From contig CAIOAO010000014.1 of NCBI GenBank assembly GCA_903855985.1, positions 1 through 64,000 of the forward strand: DNA of 64,000 bases, read 5' to 3'. The notes under the pieces are model-generated. The model did no database searches, was not told the DNA's origin, and worked only from the letters and a program-made list of their open reading frames with translations. This DNA comes from an uncultured Opitutia bacterium (GTDB lineage: Bacteria > Verrucomicrobiota > Verrucomicrobiia > Opitutales > Opitutaceae). Below are positions 15,725 to 24,419 of the stretch, piece by piece. Positions within the stretch are counted from its first letter, which is position 1. Each line of letters starts with the position of its first letter. A program made the translations under genes and the position numbers.

Positions 15725-17827
15725 GTGCCGACCCGACTGCAAAACCCCTACTGGCAGATCAGCCTGGAGTCCGAGCGGCCCCAGCTGGCGTCGCTGGGCT
15801 TCGACGCCATGGGAGCCTCCCGCTGGGGGGCGAATCTGCTGAAGACCGACACGCCCCGCGCCTCGCACCTGCCGCTGACGGGGCCCTGCGGTGGCCAGAG
15901 CGGCTACGTGGATGCGGCCGGCAGCTGGCAGCTAAGCTCCAGTTCGGTTCCGGCGGTGATGCGGGTAATCAGCGGCACGGAAGTCGAAATTGACGGCATC
16001 CACTACGGGGCGGTGACGGAACGGTGGCACCTCCGGTTGGACGGGCCGAAGCTGGTCTGGACGATCCGCCAAACCTGGCGGGAGGAAACGGAAGTGGCAG
16101 ATGCGTTTTCGCCGGGCCTGTTTTTCTCGGCGCAAACCCCGTGGGGCGAACCGACGGTGTTTGTGCTGTGGGAGCGCGGCATGACGAAGGACGCATTCTA
16201 CGGGTCGGGCAGCATCCTGGGACCGGAGTGCCAGACACTGACTTCCCGGCACACGCGGACCGCGGCCGGTGGGTGGTGCATGGCCAAGCTGCTCTCGCGG
16301 GCGGGTCCCAACGGGGACTGGCGCGTGACGACCTCGCATCACGTGAAGAAGGGCGAGATCCAGAATTTCTCCTCCGTGCTGGCGCAGAGCCCGTGGTGCG
16401 ATGCGGCGGGGCCGCGCCTGATGCGCGCGGGCGAGGTCATTGAAACCACCTTCACGCTGGAACTGGTGACGGCGGAGACGGGCGTCGCGCTCGACGTCAA
16501 CCTGCGCGGGCCGCTGCAAGCCGAGGCGGCGGTCAACCGGCGATTTTTCGACAGCTATGCCAACTGCGGGCTGATGGCGGACACGCACGACTGGCGCATT
16601 GGCAACTCCCCGTCAGGCTACGTGGCGCTGCTGTGCCGGCACATGCATGCCGAGATGCTGAAATTTGGCGTGACGCGCGGTCCGCTGGGGCCGGACAGCA
16701 CGGACCTGCAGCGCGTGTTGATCGACGAGGTCACCCGCATGGCGGACCACCTCGTGCAGGACGACACCGTGGGACCGGGCTACCAGAGCACGACCTCGCT
16801 GGATTTGTACACGTCGTACCTCGTGTGCATGCGCGACGTGCTCCTGCTGACGGGCGACCGGGCCATGGGTGAACGACTCTGGCGGGGTGCGCGCCGCGCG
16901 CTGGTCCAGCTCAACCGGCAGATCGCGGAGGGCGGTGGGATGATTTACACGGCCAAGGAGGAAGGGAACGACTACTGGGACTGGATTTCGCGCAACGGCC
17001 ACATCGGGTACGTGAACGTGCTGGCGTGGATGGCGCTGCGCGCGGCGGCGGAGGTGGCGCAGTGGCTGGGACATGAGGCCGAGATCCCCGCCCTCGCGGC
17101 GCAGGCCGACGTGGTGCGCGCAAAATACGACCGCGATTTCTGGAGTGAGGAGCGCGGCTACTATGCCGACTGGATTGATACGGAAGGCGTGCCGCGGTTT
17201 TACCTGTACGGGCCGCCGCAGTTCATGGCGATCTGTGCGGGCATGGTGCCGCCGGAGCGGGCGCGGCGCGTCGTGGATGCAGTGCTGGCGCGGCGGAAAG
17301 AGCTCGGGCCGGCATGGGAGAATTGCTGGTCCATCCAGACGAACCTCCACGACGCCGAGGAATTTTCGTTCATGAAGCGCCGGTTCAACGCGGACGTGAC
17401 GCGCTTCGGCGAGACGATGAACGGCGGCTGCCTGGCGTCGTGGAACTACCAGTGGATCGGCGCGCTGGTGAAAGTGGGCCGCGTGGACGAGGCCATCGCC
17501 GCTTGGCGGAAATTCATGGCGCGGGTCGCGCGGACCTCACTCGTCGAGGGCTCCAACTATTGGGACTTCGAGGGCAAGCCGAGCCGGACCGTGGTCGAGG
17601 ATGTGATGATCCCGAAGGCGTTTCTATCCTATGATTTGATCGCCGCGGAGCCGTTCCTGGCTGACCAGGGCCTGGTCGCGTGCGCGCTGCCGCGCTGGCT
17701 GCTGGGGATCGAGCTGACGTTTGCCGGGGTGACGGCGAAACCCGTGCTGCCGGCGTCGGCGCTGCCGGCGACGGTGCGGATCACGCACCTCGGGCGGGAG
17801 CAGGGGTTGGAGATTCCGGCGCGCTGA
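15725..17827 (+). CDS. Six-hairpin (alpha/alpha)6 glycosidase-like protein
   Basis: A 700-residue cytoplasmic protein. Residues 1-260 form a beta-sandwich-like domain (LVWTIRQTWREETEV and so on), and residues 280-680 a helical toroid, with repeating helix pairs such as NGHIGYVNVLAWMALRAAAEVAQWLG and the aromatic, acidic motifs KEEGNDYWDWI and GSNYWDFEGKPS. These fit glycogen-debranching or GH-type six-hairpin glycosidases (trehalase/GH63/GH78 clans), but I cannot assign a GH family or catalytic pair with confidence. GTG start at 15725. No signal peptide, so the substrate is probably an imported oligosaccharide. Confidence 0.75.
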   Translation: MPTRLQNPYWQISLESERPQLASLGFDAMGASRWGANLLKTDTPRASHLPLTGPCGGQSGYVDAAGSWQLSSSSVPAVMRVISGTEVEIDGIHYGAVTERWHLRLDGPKLVWTIRQTWREETEVADAFSPGLFFSAQTPWGEPTVFVLWERGMTKDAFYGSGSILGPECQTLTSRHTRTAAGGWCMAKLLSRAGPNGDWRVTTSHHVKKGEIQNFSSVLAQSPWCDAAGPRLMRAGEVIETTFTLELVTAETGVALDVNLRGPLQAEAAVNRRFFDSYANCGLMADTHDWRIGNSPSGYVALLCRHMHAEMLKFGVTRGPLGPDSTDLQRVLIDEVTRMADHLVQDDTVGPGYQSTTSLDLYTSYLVCMRDVLLLTGDRAMGERLWRGARRALVQLNRQIAEGGGMIYTAKEEGNDYWDWISRNGHIGYVNVLAWMALRAAAEVAQWLGHEAEIPALAAQADVVRAKYDRDFWSEERGYYADWIDTEGVPRFYLYGPPQFMAICAGMVPPERARRVVDAVLARRKELGPAWENCWSIQTNLHDAEEFSFMKRRFNADVTRFGETMNGGCLASWNYQWIGALVKVGRVDEAIAAWRKFMARVARTSLVEGSNYWDFEGKPSRTVVEDVMIPKAFLSYDLIAAEPFLADQGLVACALPRWLLGIELTFAGVTAKPVLPASALPATVRITHLGREQGLEIPAR

Positions 17828-17869
17828 TCAGTTGTAGGGCGGGGTCTCTGACCCCGGCAAACCTCTACA

Positions 17870-17946
17870 AACCTTTCCGCGGATATCGCGGATCGACGCG
17901 GATGAGTGCAGGTAATCCGCGTCCGTCTGCGTAATCCGCGGGAAAG
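17870..17946. repeat. Palindromic intergenic repeat, CCGCGGAT family (copy 2)
   Basis: CTTTCCGCGGATATCGCGG on the left mirrors CTGCGTAATCCGCGGGAAAG on the right. This is the same text as the copy at 14897-14968, reversed. An outer, unrelated pair of GGGCGGGTC/GACCCGCCC-type arms surrounds it in the carA downstream spacer (17836-17985). Confidence 0.75.
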
Positions 17947-17990
17947 TATCCCCAAACCAAGGCGGGTCAAAGACCCGCCCTCCACCCGAA

Positions 17991-19163
17991 TCAAATCTTC
18001 CCGGCCTTGCGCTGCTCGACCATCCGGTAGAAATCGACGAAGAGCGGGTCGGCGTCGTTCGGGCCGGGGGCGGCCTCGGGGTGGTATTGCACGCAGAAAA
18101 CGGGGAGCTTCGTGTGGCGCAGGCCCTCGACGGTCTGGTCGTTGAGGTTGATCTCGGTGACCTTGGCGCCGCGGCCCTCGATGGATTTCGGGTCGGTGGC
18201 GAAGCCGTGGTTTTGCGCGGTGATGGAGACCTTGCCGGTCTCGAGGTTTTTCACCGGCTGGTTGCCGCCGCGGTGGCCGAACTTGAGCTTGAAGGTGGTG
18301 CCGCCGAGCGCGTGCGTGATCATCTGGTGGCCAAGGCAGATGCCGAAGATCGGGTAATCCGGCAGCAGGCCGGTGACGGTCCGGTGGATGTAGGGCAGCG
18401 CGGCGGGATCGCCGGGGCCGTTGGACAGGAACACGGCATCAGGCTTGTGCTCGCGGACCTGTTCATGCGTCGCGGTGGCGGGGAAGACCTGCACCTCGAA
18501 GCCGTGGTGGACGAGCTTGCGGTAGATGCTGTGCTTCGCGCCGTAGTCGAAGGCGGCCACGCGGAACTTTTTCGCCGGGATGCCCGGGGCGTTCATCGTG
18601 GTGCCGACGGGCAGGTAGGGCGTGTTGAAGTTCGCGGAATCCTCAAGGCGCCAGAGATAGGGCTCCTTGCAGGTGACGTCCTTCACGTAGTCGGCGCCGG
18701 CCATGTCGCGCCAGGCGCGGGCGCGCTTAACGGCCTCCTCGTCGCTGAGCGGCAGGGTGCTGAGGCAGCACTTCATGGCGCCCTCGACGCGGAGCTTTTT
18801 GGTGAGGGCGCGGGTGTCGATCTCGCTGATGCCGGGGATGCCGTATTTGCGAAGGTAGTCGCCGAGCGACTCGTGGCTGCGCCAGTTGCTGACGACGGGG
18901 GAGAGCTCGCGGACGACGAAGCCGGAGCACTTGGGTGTGGCGGCCTCGGTGTCGGCGGCGGTCACGCCATAGTTGCCGATCTGGACGGCGGTCATCGTGA
19001 CAATCTGGCCGAAGTAGGAGGGATCGGTGAGGATCTCCTGGTAGCCGGTCATCGACGTGTTGAAGACGCATTCGCCGGCGATGGTGGCGTCGGCACCAAA
19101 GGCGAGGCCCCGGAAAATCGAACCATCCTCAAGGGCAAGAATTGCGGGCTTCGGCGTGGACAT
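17991..19163 (-). CDS. carA: Carbamoyl-phosphate synthase small subunit
   Basis: A 390-residue glutaminase subunit that supplies ammonia to CarB for arginine and pyrimidine synthesis. N-terminal AILALEDGSIFRGLAFGA and MTGYQEILTDPSYFGQIVTMT are CarA-specific. The class I amidotransferase domain has the nucleophile in GICLGHQM and the His/Glu pair in YHPEAAPGPND. The start at 19163 is typical; the open frame upstream is not coding. carB is not in the window. Divergent from the lysine 2,3-aminomutase gene. Confidence 0.95.
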   Translation of the reverse strand: MSTPKPAILALEDGSIFRGLAFGADATIAGECVFNTSMTGYQEILTDPSYFGQIVTMTAVQIGNYGVTAADTEAATPKCSGFVVRELSPVVSNWRSHESLGDYLRKYGIPGISEIDTRALTKKLRVEGAMKCCLSTLPLSDEEAVKRARAWRDMAGADYVKDVTCKEPYLWRLEDSANFNTPYLPVGTTMNAPGIPAKKFRVAAFDYGAKHSIYRKLVHHGFEVQVFPATATHEQVREHKPDAVFLSNGPGDPAALPYIHRTVTGLLPDYPIFGICLGHQMITHALGGTTFKLKFGHRGGNQPVKNLETGKVSITAQNHGFATDPKSIEGRGAKVTEINLNDQTVEGLRHTKLPVFCVQYHPEAAPGPNDADPLFVDFYRMVEQRKAGKI

Positions 19164-19240
19164 TAAAGCCTGACGAAAAGGCGTCGGCTGGGGTCTGCCA
19201 AGGGCAAACCACGGCTTTTCCGGCAATATTACCCCGCCAT

Positions 19241-19269
19241 TTGACAGGACTGGTTAGCCCCCTTACCAA
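19241..19269 (+). promoter_or_regulatory. Candidate sigma-70 promoter for kamA
   Basis: A perfect -35 hexamer TTGACA at 19241-19246 is followed after 17 bp by TACCAA at 19264-19269, a weak -10. It lies in the 120-bp divergent spacer and would give a leader under 10 nt before the ATG at 19284. Confidence 0.35.
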
Positions 19270-19283
19270 TTGTCCCCTCACTC

Positions 19284-20501
19284 ATGCCCTACACTGAAGA
19301 CCGCTCCACCTGGTTCGAAGGGCAGGGGCTTTGGCAGCACGTCCCGGCGAGCGACTGGCAGGACTGGACATGGCAGCTGAAGAACCGGATCACCAGCGTC
19401 GCCCAGCTCGAGCAGTTCATGACGCTGACGCCGGACGAGAAGGCCGGGTGCTACTTCGCCGACAAGAAGCTCTCGCTGGCGATCACGCCGTATTTTTTCA
19501 ACCTGATCGACCGCAACGACCCGGACTGCCCGCTCCGCAAGCAGGTCATCCCGCGGTCGGGGGAGACGCAGCTCGCGGCCGAGGAGCAGCTCGATTCGCT
19601 GGGCGAGGACGAGCATTCGCCGGTGCCCGGGTTGGTGCACCGCTATCCGGACCGCGTGCTGTTCCTGGTGACGGACCGGTGCGCGTCGTATTGCCGCTAC
19701 TGCACGCGGAGCCGCCTCGTCTCCAACGCGCAGGACTATAATTTTCACCCGGAATACGAGCAGGCGCTCCGCTACATTGAGGGCCATCCCGAGGTGCGCG
19801 ATGTGCTGCTGTCGGGCGGGGACCCGCTGCTGCTCTCGGACAAAAAGCTCGAGCACCTGATCAGCCGGCTGCGCGCGATCAAGCACGTGGAGTTCATCCG
19901 CATCGGCTCGCGCATCCCGGTGTTCCTGCCGCAGCGCATCACGCCGGAGCTCTGCGAGATCTTCAAAAAGTACGGGCCGGTCTGGATGAGCATCCACGTC
20001 AACCACCCGAAGGAGTGCACCGCGGAGCTGAAGGCCGCGTGCGAGCGGCTGTCGTTCGCCGGTGTGCCGCTCGGCAACCAGAGCGTGCTGCTCAAGGGCG
20101 TGAATGATGACGCCGACGTGATGAAGGCCCTCGTCCACCGCTTGCTGCGGATGCGCGTGCGGCCGTATTACCTCTACCAGATGGACCTCATCACGGGAGG
20201 CGCGCACTTCAAGGTGGATGTCCGCAAGGGCATCGAGATCATCCGGGCGCTGCGCGGCCACACGACCGGCTATGCGGTGCCGCAGTACGTCATCGATGCC
20301 CCCGGCGGCGGCGGCAAGGTGCCGGTGAACCCCGACTACGTCGAAAGCATCACCGACGACGAGGTGGTGTTCCGCAATTATGAGGGCCAGCGCTTTGTGT
20401 ATCCGCTCAAGAGCACGCCGGTGCCGGACCAGGCCCCGGCCGACGTAGTGGCGACCGAGAAGGTGCAGGCGGAGCGGTCCGCGGCCACCGGCCAGCCGTA
20501 A
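19284..20501 (+). CDS. kamA: Lysine 2,3-aminomutase (radical SAM, PLP)
   Basis: A 405-residue KamA-family enzyme. The radical-SAM cluster motif is Cys133-xxx-Cys137-xx-Cys140 (DRCASYCRYCTRSR). The PLP lysine is Lys345 in DAPGGGGKVPV, and Asp338 of the same motif plus the Asp in LYQMDLI correspond to the two lysine-binding aspartates of the clostridial enzyme. Full length, including the C-terminal oligomerisation part absent from the EF-P enzyme EpmB. It makes L-beta-lysine. No acetyltransferase (ablB) for the osmolyte N-acetyl-beta-lysine is next to it, so the fate of beta-lysine is open. Confidence 0.9.
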   Translation: MPYTEDRSTWFEGQGLWQHVPASDWQDWTWQLKNRITSVAQLEQFMTLTPDEKAGCYFADKKLSLAITPYFFNLIDRNDPDCPLRKQVIPRSGETQLAAEEQLDSLGEDEHSPVPGLVHRYPDRVLFLVTDRCASYCRYCTRSRLVSNAQDYNFHPEYEQALRYIEGHPEVRDVLLSGGDPLLLSDKKLEHLISRLRAIKHVEFIRIGSRIPVFLPQRITPELCEIFKKYGPVWMSIHVNHPKECTAELKAACERLSFAGVPLGNQSVLLKGVNDDADVMKALVHRLLRMRVRPYYLYQMDLITGGAHFKVDVRKGIEIIRALRGHTTGYAVPQYVIDAPGGGGKVPVNPDYVESITDDEVVFRNYEGQRFVYPLKSTPVPDQAPADVVATEKVQAERSAATGQP

Positions 20502-20553
20502 GGCAAGGTGGTCGGCGCGCTCCGCACGACAATGCGGATTCGATCCGGTCGCT

Positions 20554-20624
20554 AAAGCGCAGAAGACCGAAAGCGCGGAAACCAGGATTCTGATTTCGCG
20601 TTCCCGCCTCTTCGCGCTTTTGCG
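20554..20624. repeat. Palindromic intergenic repeat, GCGCGGAAA family (copy 1)
   Basis: AAAGCGCAGAAGACCGAAAG and GCGCGGAAA on the left face TTTCGCG and CTTCGCGCTTTTGCG on the right in the convergent kamA/SIMPL spacer. A related copy is at 51403-51488. Confidence 0.6.
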
Positions 20625-20655
20625 ATGACTTCCGGACGGTTTGTTTTTCCGCCGC

Positions 20656-21399
20656 TCATTCGAGCGAGAACGTCGCGCTGACGGTGGTGGTGATGGTTTT
20701 CTCGAACGAGGAGTTGTCATTGTTGCCCTCCCAGCTCGTCGCGCTCGAGTACAGCGGGTTGATCTGCACGACACCCATGCGGGCGGTGCGCAGCTCCTTG
20801 ATTTTGCGGCCGCCCTGGCCGGCGATCTGCTCGGCCCGGGCCCGGGCGTCCTTCGTCGCCTCGGCCATCATCTCAATCTTCGCCTCGCTCGCCTTGGTGT
20901 AGATGAACTCGAGTCCTTCGGATACGAGTGCGATGCCCTGTTCCAGGAGCACGGCGGACTCGGTGCCCAGGCGCGTGGTGGTCGCGATGTCGGCCGACTT
21001 TATCTCAATGCGCTGGCTGAGCCGGTAGCCGATGCGCCTCGTCACGGTTTCATCATCGTCGCCTTTCGCTCGCGCCGTGATCTCGCGGATCTGCACCGGC
21101 AGAAGGGTGAATTCCTTCACGCCCTTCGCGCGCAGGAAGGCGTCCACCTGCACCAGGGCGGCCTTGAGTTTTTCGTGGGCCGAAAGGAGCGACTCATCGT
21201 CCACGCCGAAGCTGGCGCGCCAGACCACGAGATCGGACTGGACGTTTTTTCGCGCGGAGCCGGTCACGTCAATGACCTGGGATTCGTGCAGACGGGTCCA
21301 GGTGCGGGTGAACACGATGGAGGCGAAACAGAGGCCAGCGGCGAGAAACAGGCCTGCGAGGAGGCCGAACAGATGCGGACGGGAGGAGTGGTTTTCCAT
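20656..21399 (-). CDS. SIMPL domain protein (DUF541), membrane-anchored
   Basis: A 247-residue protein with an N-terminal hydrophobic segment (LFGLLAGLFLAAGLCFASIVF, residues about 10-30) and a SIMPL/DUF541 domain: VIDVTGSARKNVQSDLVVWRASF, LVQVDAFLRAKGVK, YRLSQRIEIKSADI and AKIEMMAEATKDARARAEQIA near residue 185. This last helix is the family signature. Homologues are periplasmic (E. coli YggE) and linked to oxidative stress. Preceded on its own strand by an AT-rich region (21470-21545). Confidence 0.88.
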   Translation of the reverse strand: MENHSSRPHLFGLLAGLFLAAGLCFASIVFTRTWTRLHESQVIDVTGSARKNVQSDLVVWRASFGVDDESLLSAHEKLKAALVQVDAFLRAKGVKEFTLLPVQIREITARAKGDDDETVTRRIGYRLSQRIEIKSADIATTTRLGTESAVLLEQGIALVSEGLEFIYTKASEAKIEMMAEATKDARARAEQIAGQGGRKIKELRTARMGVVQINPLYSSATSWEGNNDNSSFEKTITTTVSATFSLE

Positions 21400-21580
21400 G
21401 GGAAATTGGGCTCATCCAGCCCTCCGCCTGATGCGCCAAATTGTCCAATCCAAGTCATTCACAATCCTGTAATTGCTATCAAACAACGGGTTATGTAATA
21501 CGATAGTTATTCACAAAAAACCGGACTTTTTTTGAGCATTTCGCGGGGTCCCCCGTCTATCCCTATGTAGTCAGATACTG

Positions 21581-21653
21581 TTTGTAGTTCTTACGGTTTG
21601 CTTGGTGTTAGGTCACTCGAGCCGCTCCCGCAAGGGGGCGGCTCTTGTGTTTC
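21581..21653 (+). ncRNA. Candidate small RNA element, copy 1
   Basis: A 72-nt element almost identical to the one at 21773-21843. The first 35 nt (TTTGTAGTTCTTACGG and following) differ at one position. It ends in a hairpin at 21619-21644: an 11-bp stem GAGCCGCTCCC/GGGGGCGGCTC with one G-U pair, capped by a GCAA tetraloop, followed by TTGTGTTT, a plausible intrinsic terminator. No ORF of note. The repeated unit, the conserved 5' block and the terminator are visible; that it is transcribed is inference. Confidence 0.5.
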
Positions 21654-21772
21654 CGGACCAGGCGGGTCGGGCGGAAAAAGACCGCAAAAGATTTTTGAAG
21701 GTTTTTGAACGTTATGCGCCCGCGCGCATCTACCTCGGTGTAGTCAACATCGTCCTGGTAAGACGGTGCGTG

Positions 21773-21843
21773 TTTGTAGTTCTTACGGTTTGTTTGGTGT
21801 TAGGTCAAAGAGCCGCCCTGCAAGGGGCGGCTCTTGTGTTTTC
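21773..21843 (+). ncRNA. Candidate small RNA element, copy 2
   Basis: The second copy of the 70-nt element. The hairpin at 21810-21833 has a 10-bp stem GAGCCGCCCT/GGGGCGGCTC, again with a GCAA loop, then TTGTGTTTT. The stem differs from copy 1 by length and sequence while pairing is kept, which argues for selection on structure. It lies 110 bp before the TPP riboswitch. Confidence 0.5.
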
Positions 21844-21951
21844 CGGGTATGGCTAGCGCGGCGAGCCGCCTTCGTCCCGCTTCCGCGGGACTACGTCGGG
21901 CCAAGAAGATTGGCTTGCGCTGCTCCCTGCGGCGCGCTTTCTCCGGTCTTG

Positions 21952-22050
21952 CCTGTAGGGGTGCCCTCCGCGGAGGGCTGAGATTGCGGTGCGCTCGACC
22001 GCTCGACCCTTCGAACCTGAACGGATCATGCCGACGAAGGAAACAGCAGG
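21952..22050 (+). promoter_or_regulatory. TPP riboswitch (THI element)
   Basis: All conserved blocks are present in order: GGGGTGCC, GGCTGAGA, ACCCTTCGAACCTGA, and the 3' ATCATGCCGACGAAGGAA. P1 can form between CCTGT (21952-) and ACAG.AGG (22043-22050). It lies 75 nt upstream of the TonB receptor ATG on the same strand. Known function: binding of thiamin pyrophosphate switches off downstream expression. Downstream pairings that could serve as the expression platform are discussed in the findings. Confidence 0.95.
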
Positions 22051-22124
22051 CGCTGTCAGCGCCGAGGGGCAGACAACGCCGCTTTCGTCGGGAGTCCGGT
22101 TTGGGGCAGGTAACACCACCTCCC

Positions 22125-24419
22125 ATGAAACTCCCGGCCCGACTCCTTCTCCTCGCCTCCAGCGCGATTTTCCTGGCTGACGCCAGTGCTCAGCCGGCGG
22201 CGGACATCCCGGCCCTGGCCCGCTTCACCGTCACCGGCGTGCCGGTCGAGCAGTCGGTCAACCCGCTCACGCGCCAGACTTCGTCCGTGATGGGCGAGGC
22301 GCGCGACCCGCTCGATACGCCGCGCGGCGTGAGCACGATCACGACGGCGCTGTTCAACGAGCGGCAGATCCACGGGGTGCAGGAAATCCTGCTCTATTCG
22401 CCGAGCGCGTATGTCGGCGCGGCGTACGGCAACATCACGATGCCGAACCTGCGCGGCGACCTCGCGGAAACCTACCTCAACGGCCAGCGGCTCAGCTACA
22501 ATTACTACGGGTATTTCCCGTCGTTCAACGGCGTCGAGGCCGTGGATCTCGTCCGCGGCCCGGGCTCCGCGGTGTTTGGCGCGGGCTATTTCACCGGCGG
22601 CTACGTGAACTACGTCACGAAGCAGCCGAAGTTTTCCGGACCGGAGACGACCGTGACGACGCGACTCGGCACGTGGGCGCCGGGACAGGCCTCATTTCTC
22701 AACGGCTCGGTGCAAATCGACACGACCGCGCCGGTCAACGACCACCTTGCATGGCGCGTGAGCTATGAAGCAAAGGGCGGCGACACGTTCTTCCGCAAGA
22801 ATGACGCCCCGGACAGCCGGCAGGATATTTTTGCCGCGGTCACCTGGAAGCCCGGCGCGGCGACCACGCTGGATTTCAGCGCGCAGTATTTCTGGCAGAA
22901 CCCGCCGGAGACGCTCGGCGTCAACCGCGTCAACCAGGACCTCATCTGGCACGGGCTCTATTACACCGGCGCATCCGCCGACAATAACCCGTTCCCCGGC
23001 CCGATTCCCGCGACCGGGGTGGTGCAGCTGCCGTGGGAGGCGTCGCTCTTCTCGAAGGGGGATTTCTCCAACGCCAACGTCGTGCGCACGCAGCTCATCG
23101 CCACGCACGTGTTCTCCCCGGCGCTGACCCTCGTGAACCGCACGCTGTTCGAGTACGTGAACCGCCGCCGGTTCCAGCAGTTCGAGTACGCGGAGTACGT
23201 CACCCAGCACACCTTCGAGAACCGCACGGAGCTGCACCTCGACTGGAGCGCCGCCGCGCTGCCGTCGACGGCGGTCGCGGGCTTTACCGTCCGCTATGCG
23301 CACACGCTCAGCTACGAGAACTATTTCAACGAATACATCTACAACTTCGACCTGACCGACCCGACGCGGGTCTTCAACGAGGCGGAGCAATACCCGAACT
23401 CATATTATCCCGGCATTGCCGGGCCCGGGGGCCGGCCGTTTTTCCCGGCGGCGTGGGGCAGCCCGGAGACGGACAACAGCACGCTCTGGAATCCCGCGGC
23501 GTTCTGGCAGCACGAGGTTAAATTTTCCTCACAGCTCTCGTTCATCGCGGGCCTGCGCGGCGACCTGTACGTGGGCGACGCCCGCGACCCGCTGCCGCCG
23601 GATGGCACGACGCCGTGGCACGATCACGCCAACGTCGGCACGGTTTCACCGACGGCCAACCTGGTCTTCCGTCCCACGCCAACCTCGTCGCTCTATGCGA
23701 CCTACCAGCGCATCCGCGCGGTCACGGGCAACCTCGCCGGCGGCGGATTGATCCTCACGGATCGCGGCGACGGCACGGGCGGATTGAACCGCGATGACTT
23801 CCGCAACCGCAGCGATCTCGCTGAGCTCGGCGCGAAGTTTTCGCTCCTGGACCACCAGTTGTACGCGGCGGCGACGCTGTTTGACCAGCGGCGGACGAAG
23901 ATCGAGGTCGGCGGTGAGCACAGCGACATCCTGATCCGCGGTCTGGAGTTGGAGGCGGTTTACCAGCCCAACACGCAGTTCAACGCCACGGCCAACGCGA
24001 CGTTCCAGGACGGCCACTACGTGGACTCGTCCCCATTTCAATTGGGCGGCCGGTCGATCTACGAAGCGTATGCGCTGGGCCGCGGGCCCGGCGGACTCGG
24101 CACGGGCACGGCGGGATATGATCCCTATGCGAACCAGGTACCGGCGGGAGATTGGGCGCTGCTCGGTTTTTCCAAGGTCATGCTCAACGGCAGTGTGCGT
24201 TACCGGCTGGAGAGCGGGTTTGGGGCCGGGCTCAATGCGCAGTGGCAGAGCTGGCAGCGCGGCAACCTCGACAACCAGTGGCACCTCCCCGCGCAGTACA
24301 CGCTCAACGGCTCGCTCTTCTACGAGGCGAAGCGCTGGTCGGCCAACCTCGACCTCCTCAACCTCACCGGCCAGCGCAACTGGATCCACAACGGTGATGC
24401 CTACACCCCAGTGAGCTGA
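22125..24419 (+). CDS. TonB-dependent receptor under TPP control; C-terminus frameshifted
   Basis: A 764-residue outer-membrane receptor: signal peptide (MKLPARLLLLASSAIFLADASA), plug domain (TPRGVSTITTALFNERQI, MPNLRGDLAETYLNGQRL, DLVRGPGSAVFGAGYFTGGYVNYVTK), then a 22-strand barrel. The frame stops after NGDAYTPVS. In the next frame, from about 24410, the text SELIFPELPFRLEGYFKFKF runs to a stop at 24470-24472, which is the usual last strand with terminal Phe. One missing C in the run 24406-24409 would restore it (782 aa, end 24472). The riboswitch implies import of thiamin or a precursor through the outer membrane. Confidence 0.9.
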   Translation: MKLPARLLLLASSAIFLADASAQPAADIPALARFTVTGVPVEQSVNPLTRQTSSVMGEARDPLDTPRGVSTITTALFNERQIHGVQEILLYSPSAYVGAAYGNITMPNLRGDLAETYLNGQRLSYNYYGYFPSFNGVEAVDLVRGPGSAVFGAGYFTGGYVNYVTKQPKFSGPETTVTTRLGTWAPGQASFLNGSVQIDTTAPVNDHLAWRVSYEAKGGDTFFRKNDAPDSRQDIFAAVTWKPGAATTLDFSAQYFWQNPPETLGVNRVNQDLIWHGLYYTGASADNNPFPGPIPATGVVQLPWEASLFSKGDFSNANVVRTQLIATHVFSPALTLVNRTLFEYVNRRRFQQFEYAEYVTQHTFENRTELHLDWSAAALPSTAVAGFTVRYAHTLSYENYFNEYIYNFDLTDPTRVFNEAEQYPNSYYPGIAGPGGRPFFPAAWGSPETDNSTLWNPAAFWQHEVKFSSQLSFIAGLRGDLYVGDARDPLPPDGTTPWHDHANVGTVSPTANLVFRPTPTSSLYATYQRIRAVTGNLAGGGLILTDRGDGTGGLNRDDFRNRSDLAELGAKFSLLDHQLYAAATLFDQRRTKIEVGGEHSDILIRGLELEAVYQPNTQFNATANATFQDGHYVDSSPFQLGGRSIYEAYALGRGPGGLGTGTAGYDPYANQVPAGDWALLGFSKVMLNGSVRYRLESGFGAGLNAQWQSWQRGNLDNQWHLPAQYTLNGSLFYEAKRWSANLDLLNLTGQRNWIHNGDAYTPVS

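Noticed and set aside
15664-15745. tRNA-like text on the minus strand (a GCGGGTTCAAGTCCGC T-arm look-alike, with TGCAAAA nearby)
   Set aside because: The T-stem is only 4 bp, no 7-bp acceptor stem can be formed, and the right part is the start of the glycosidase-like gene.
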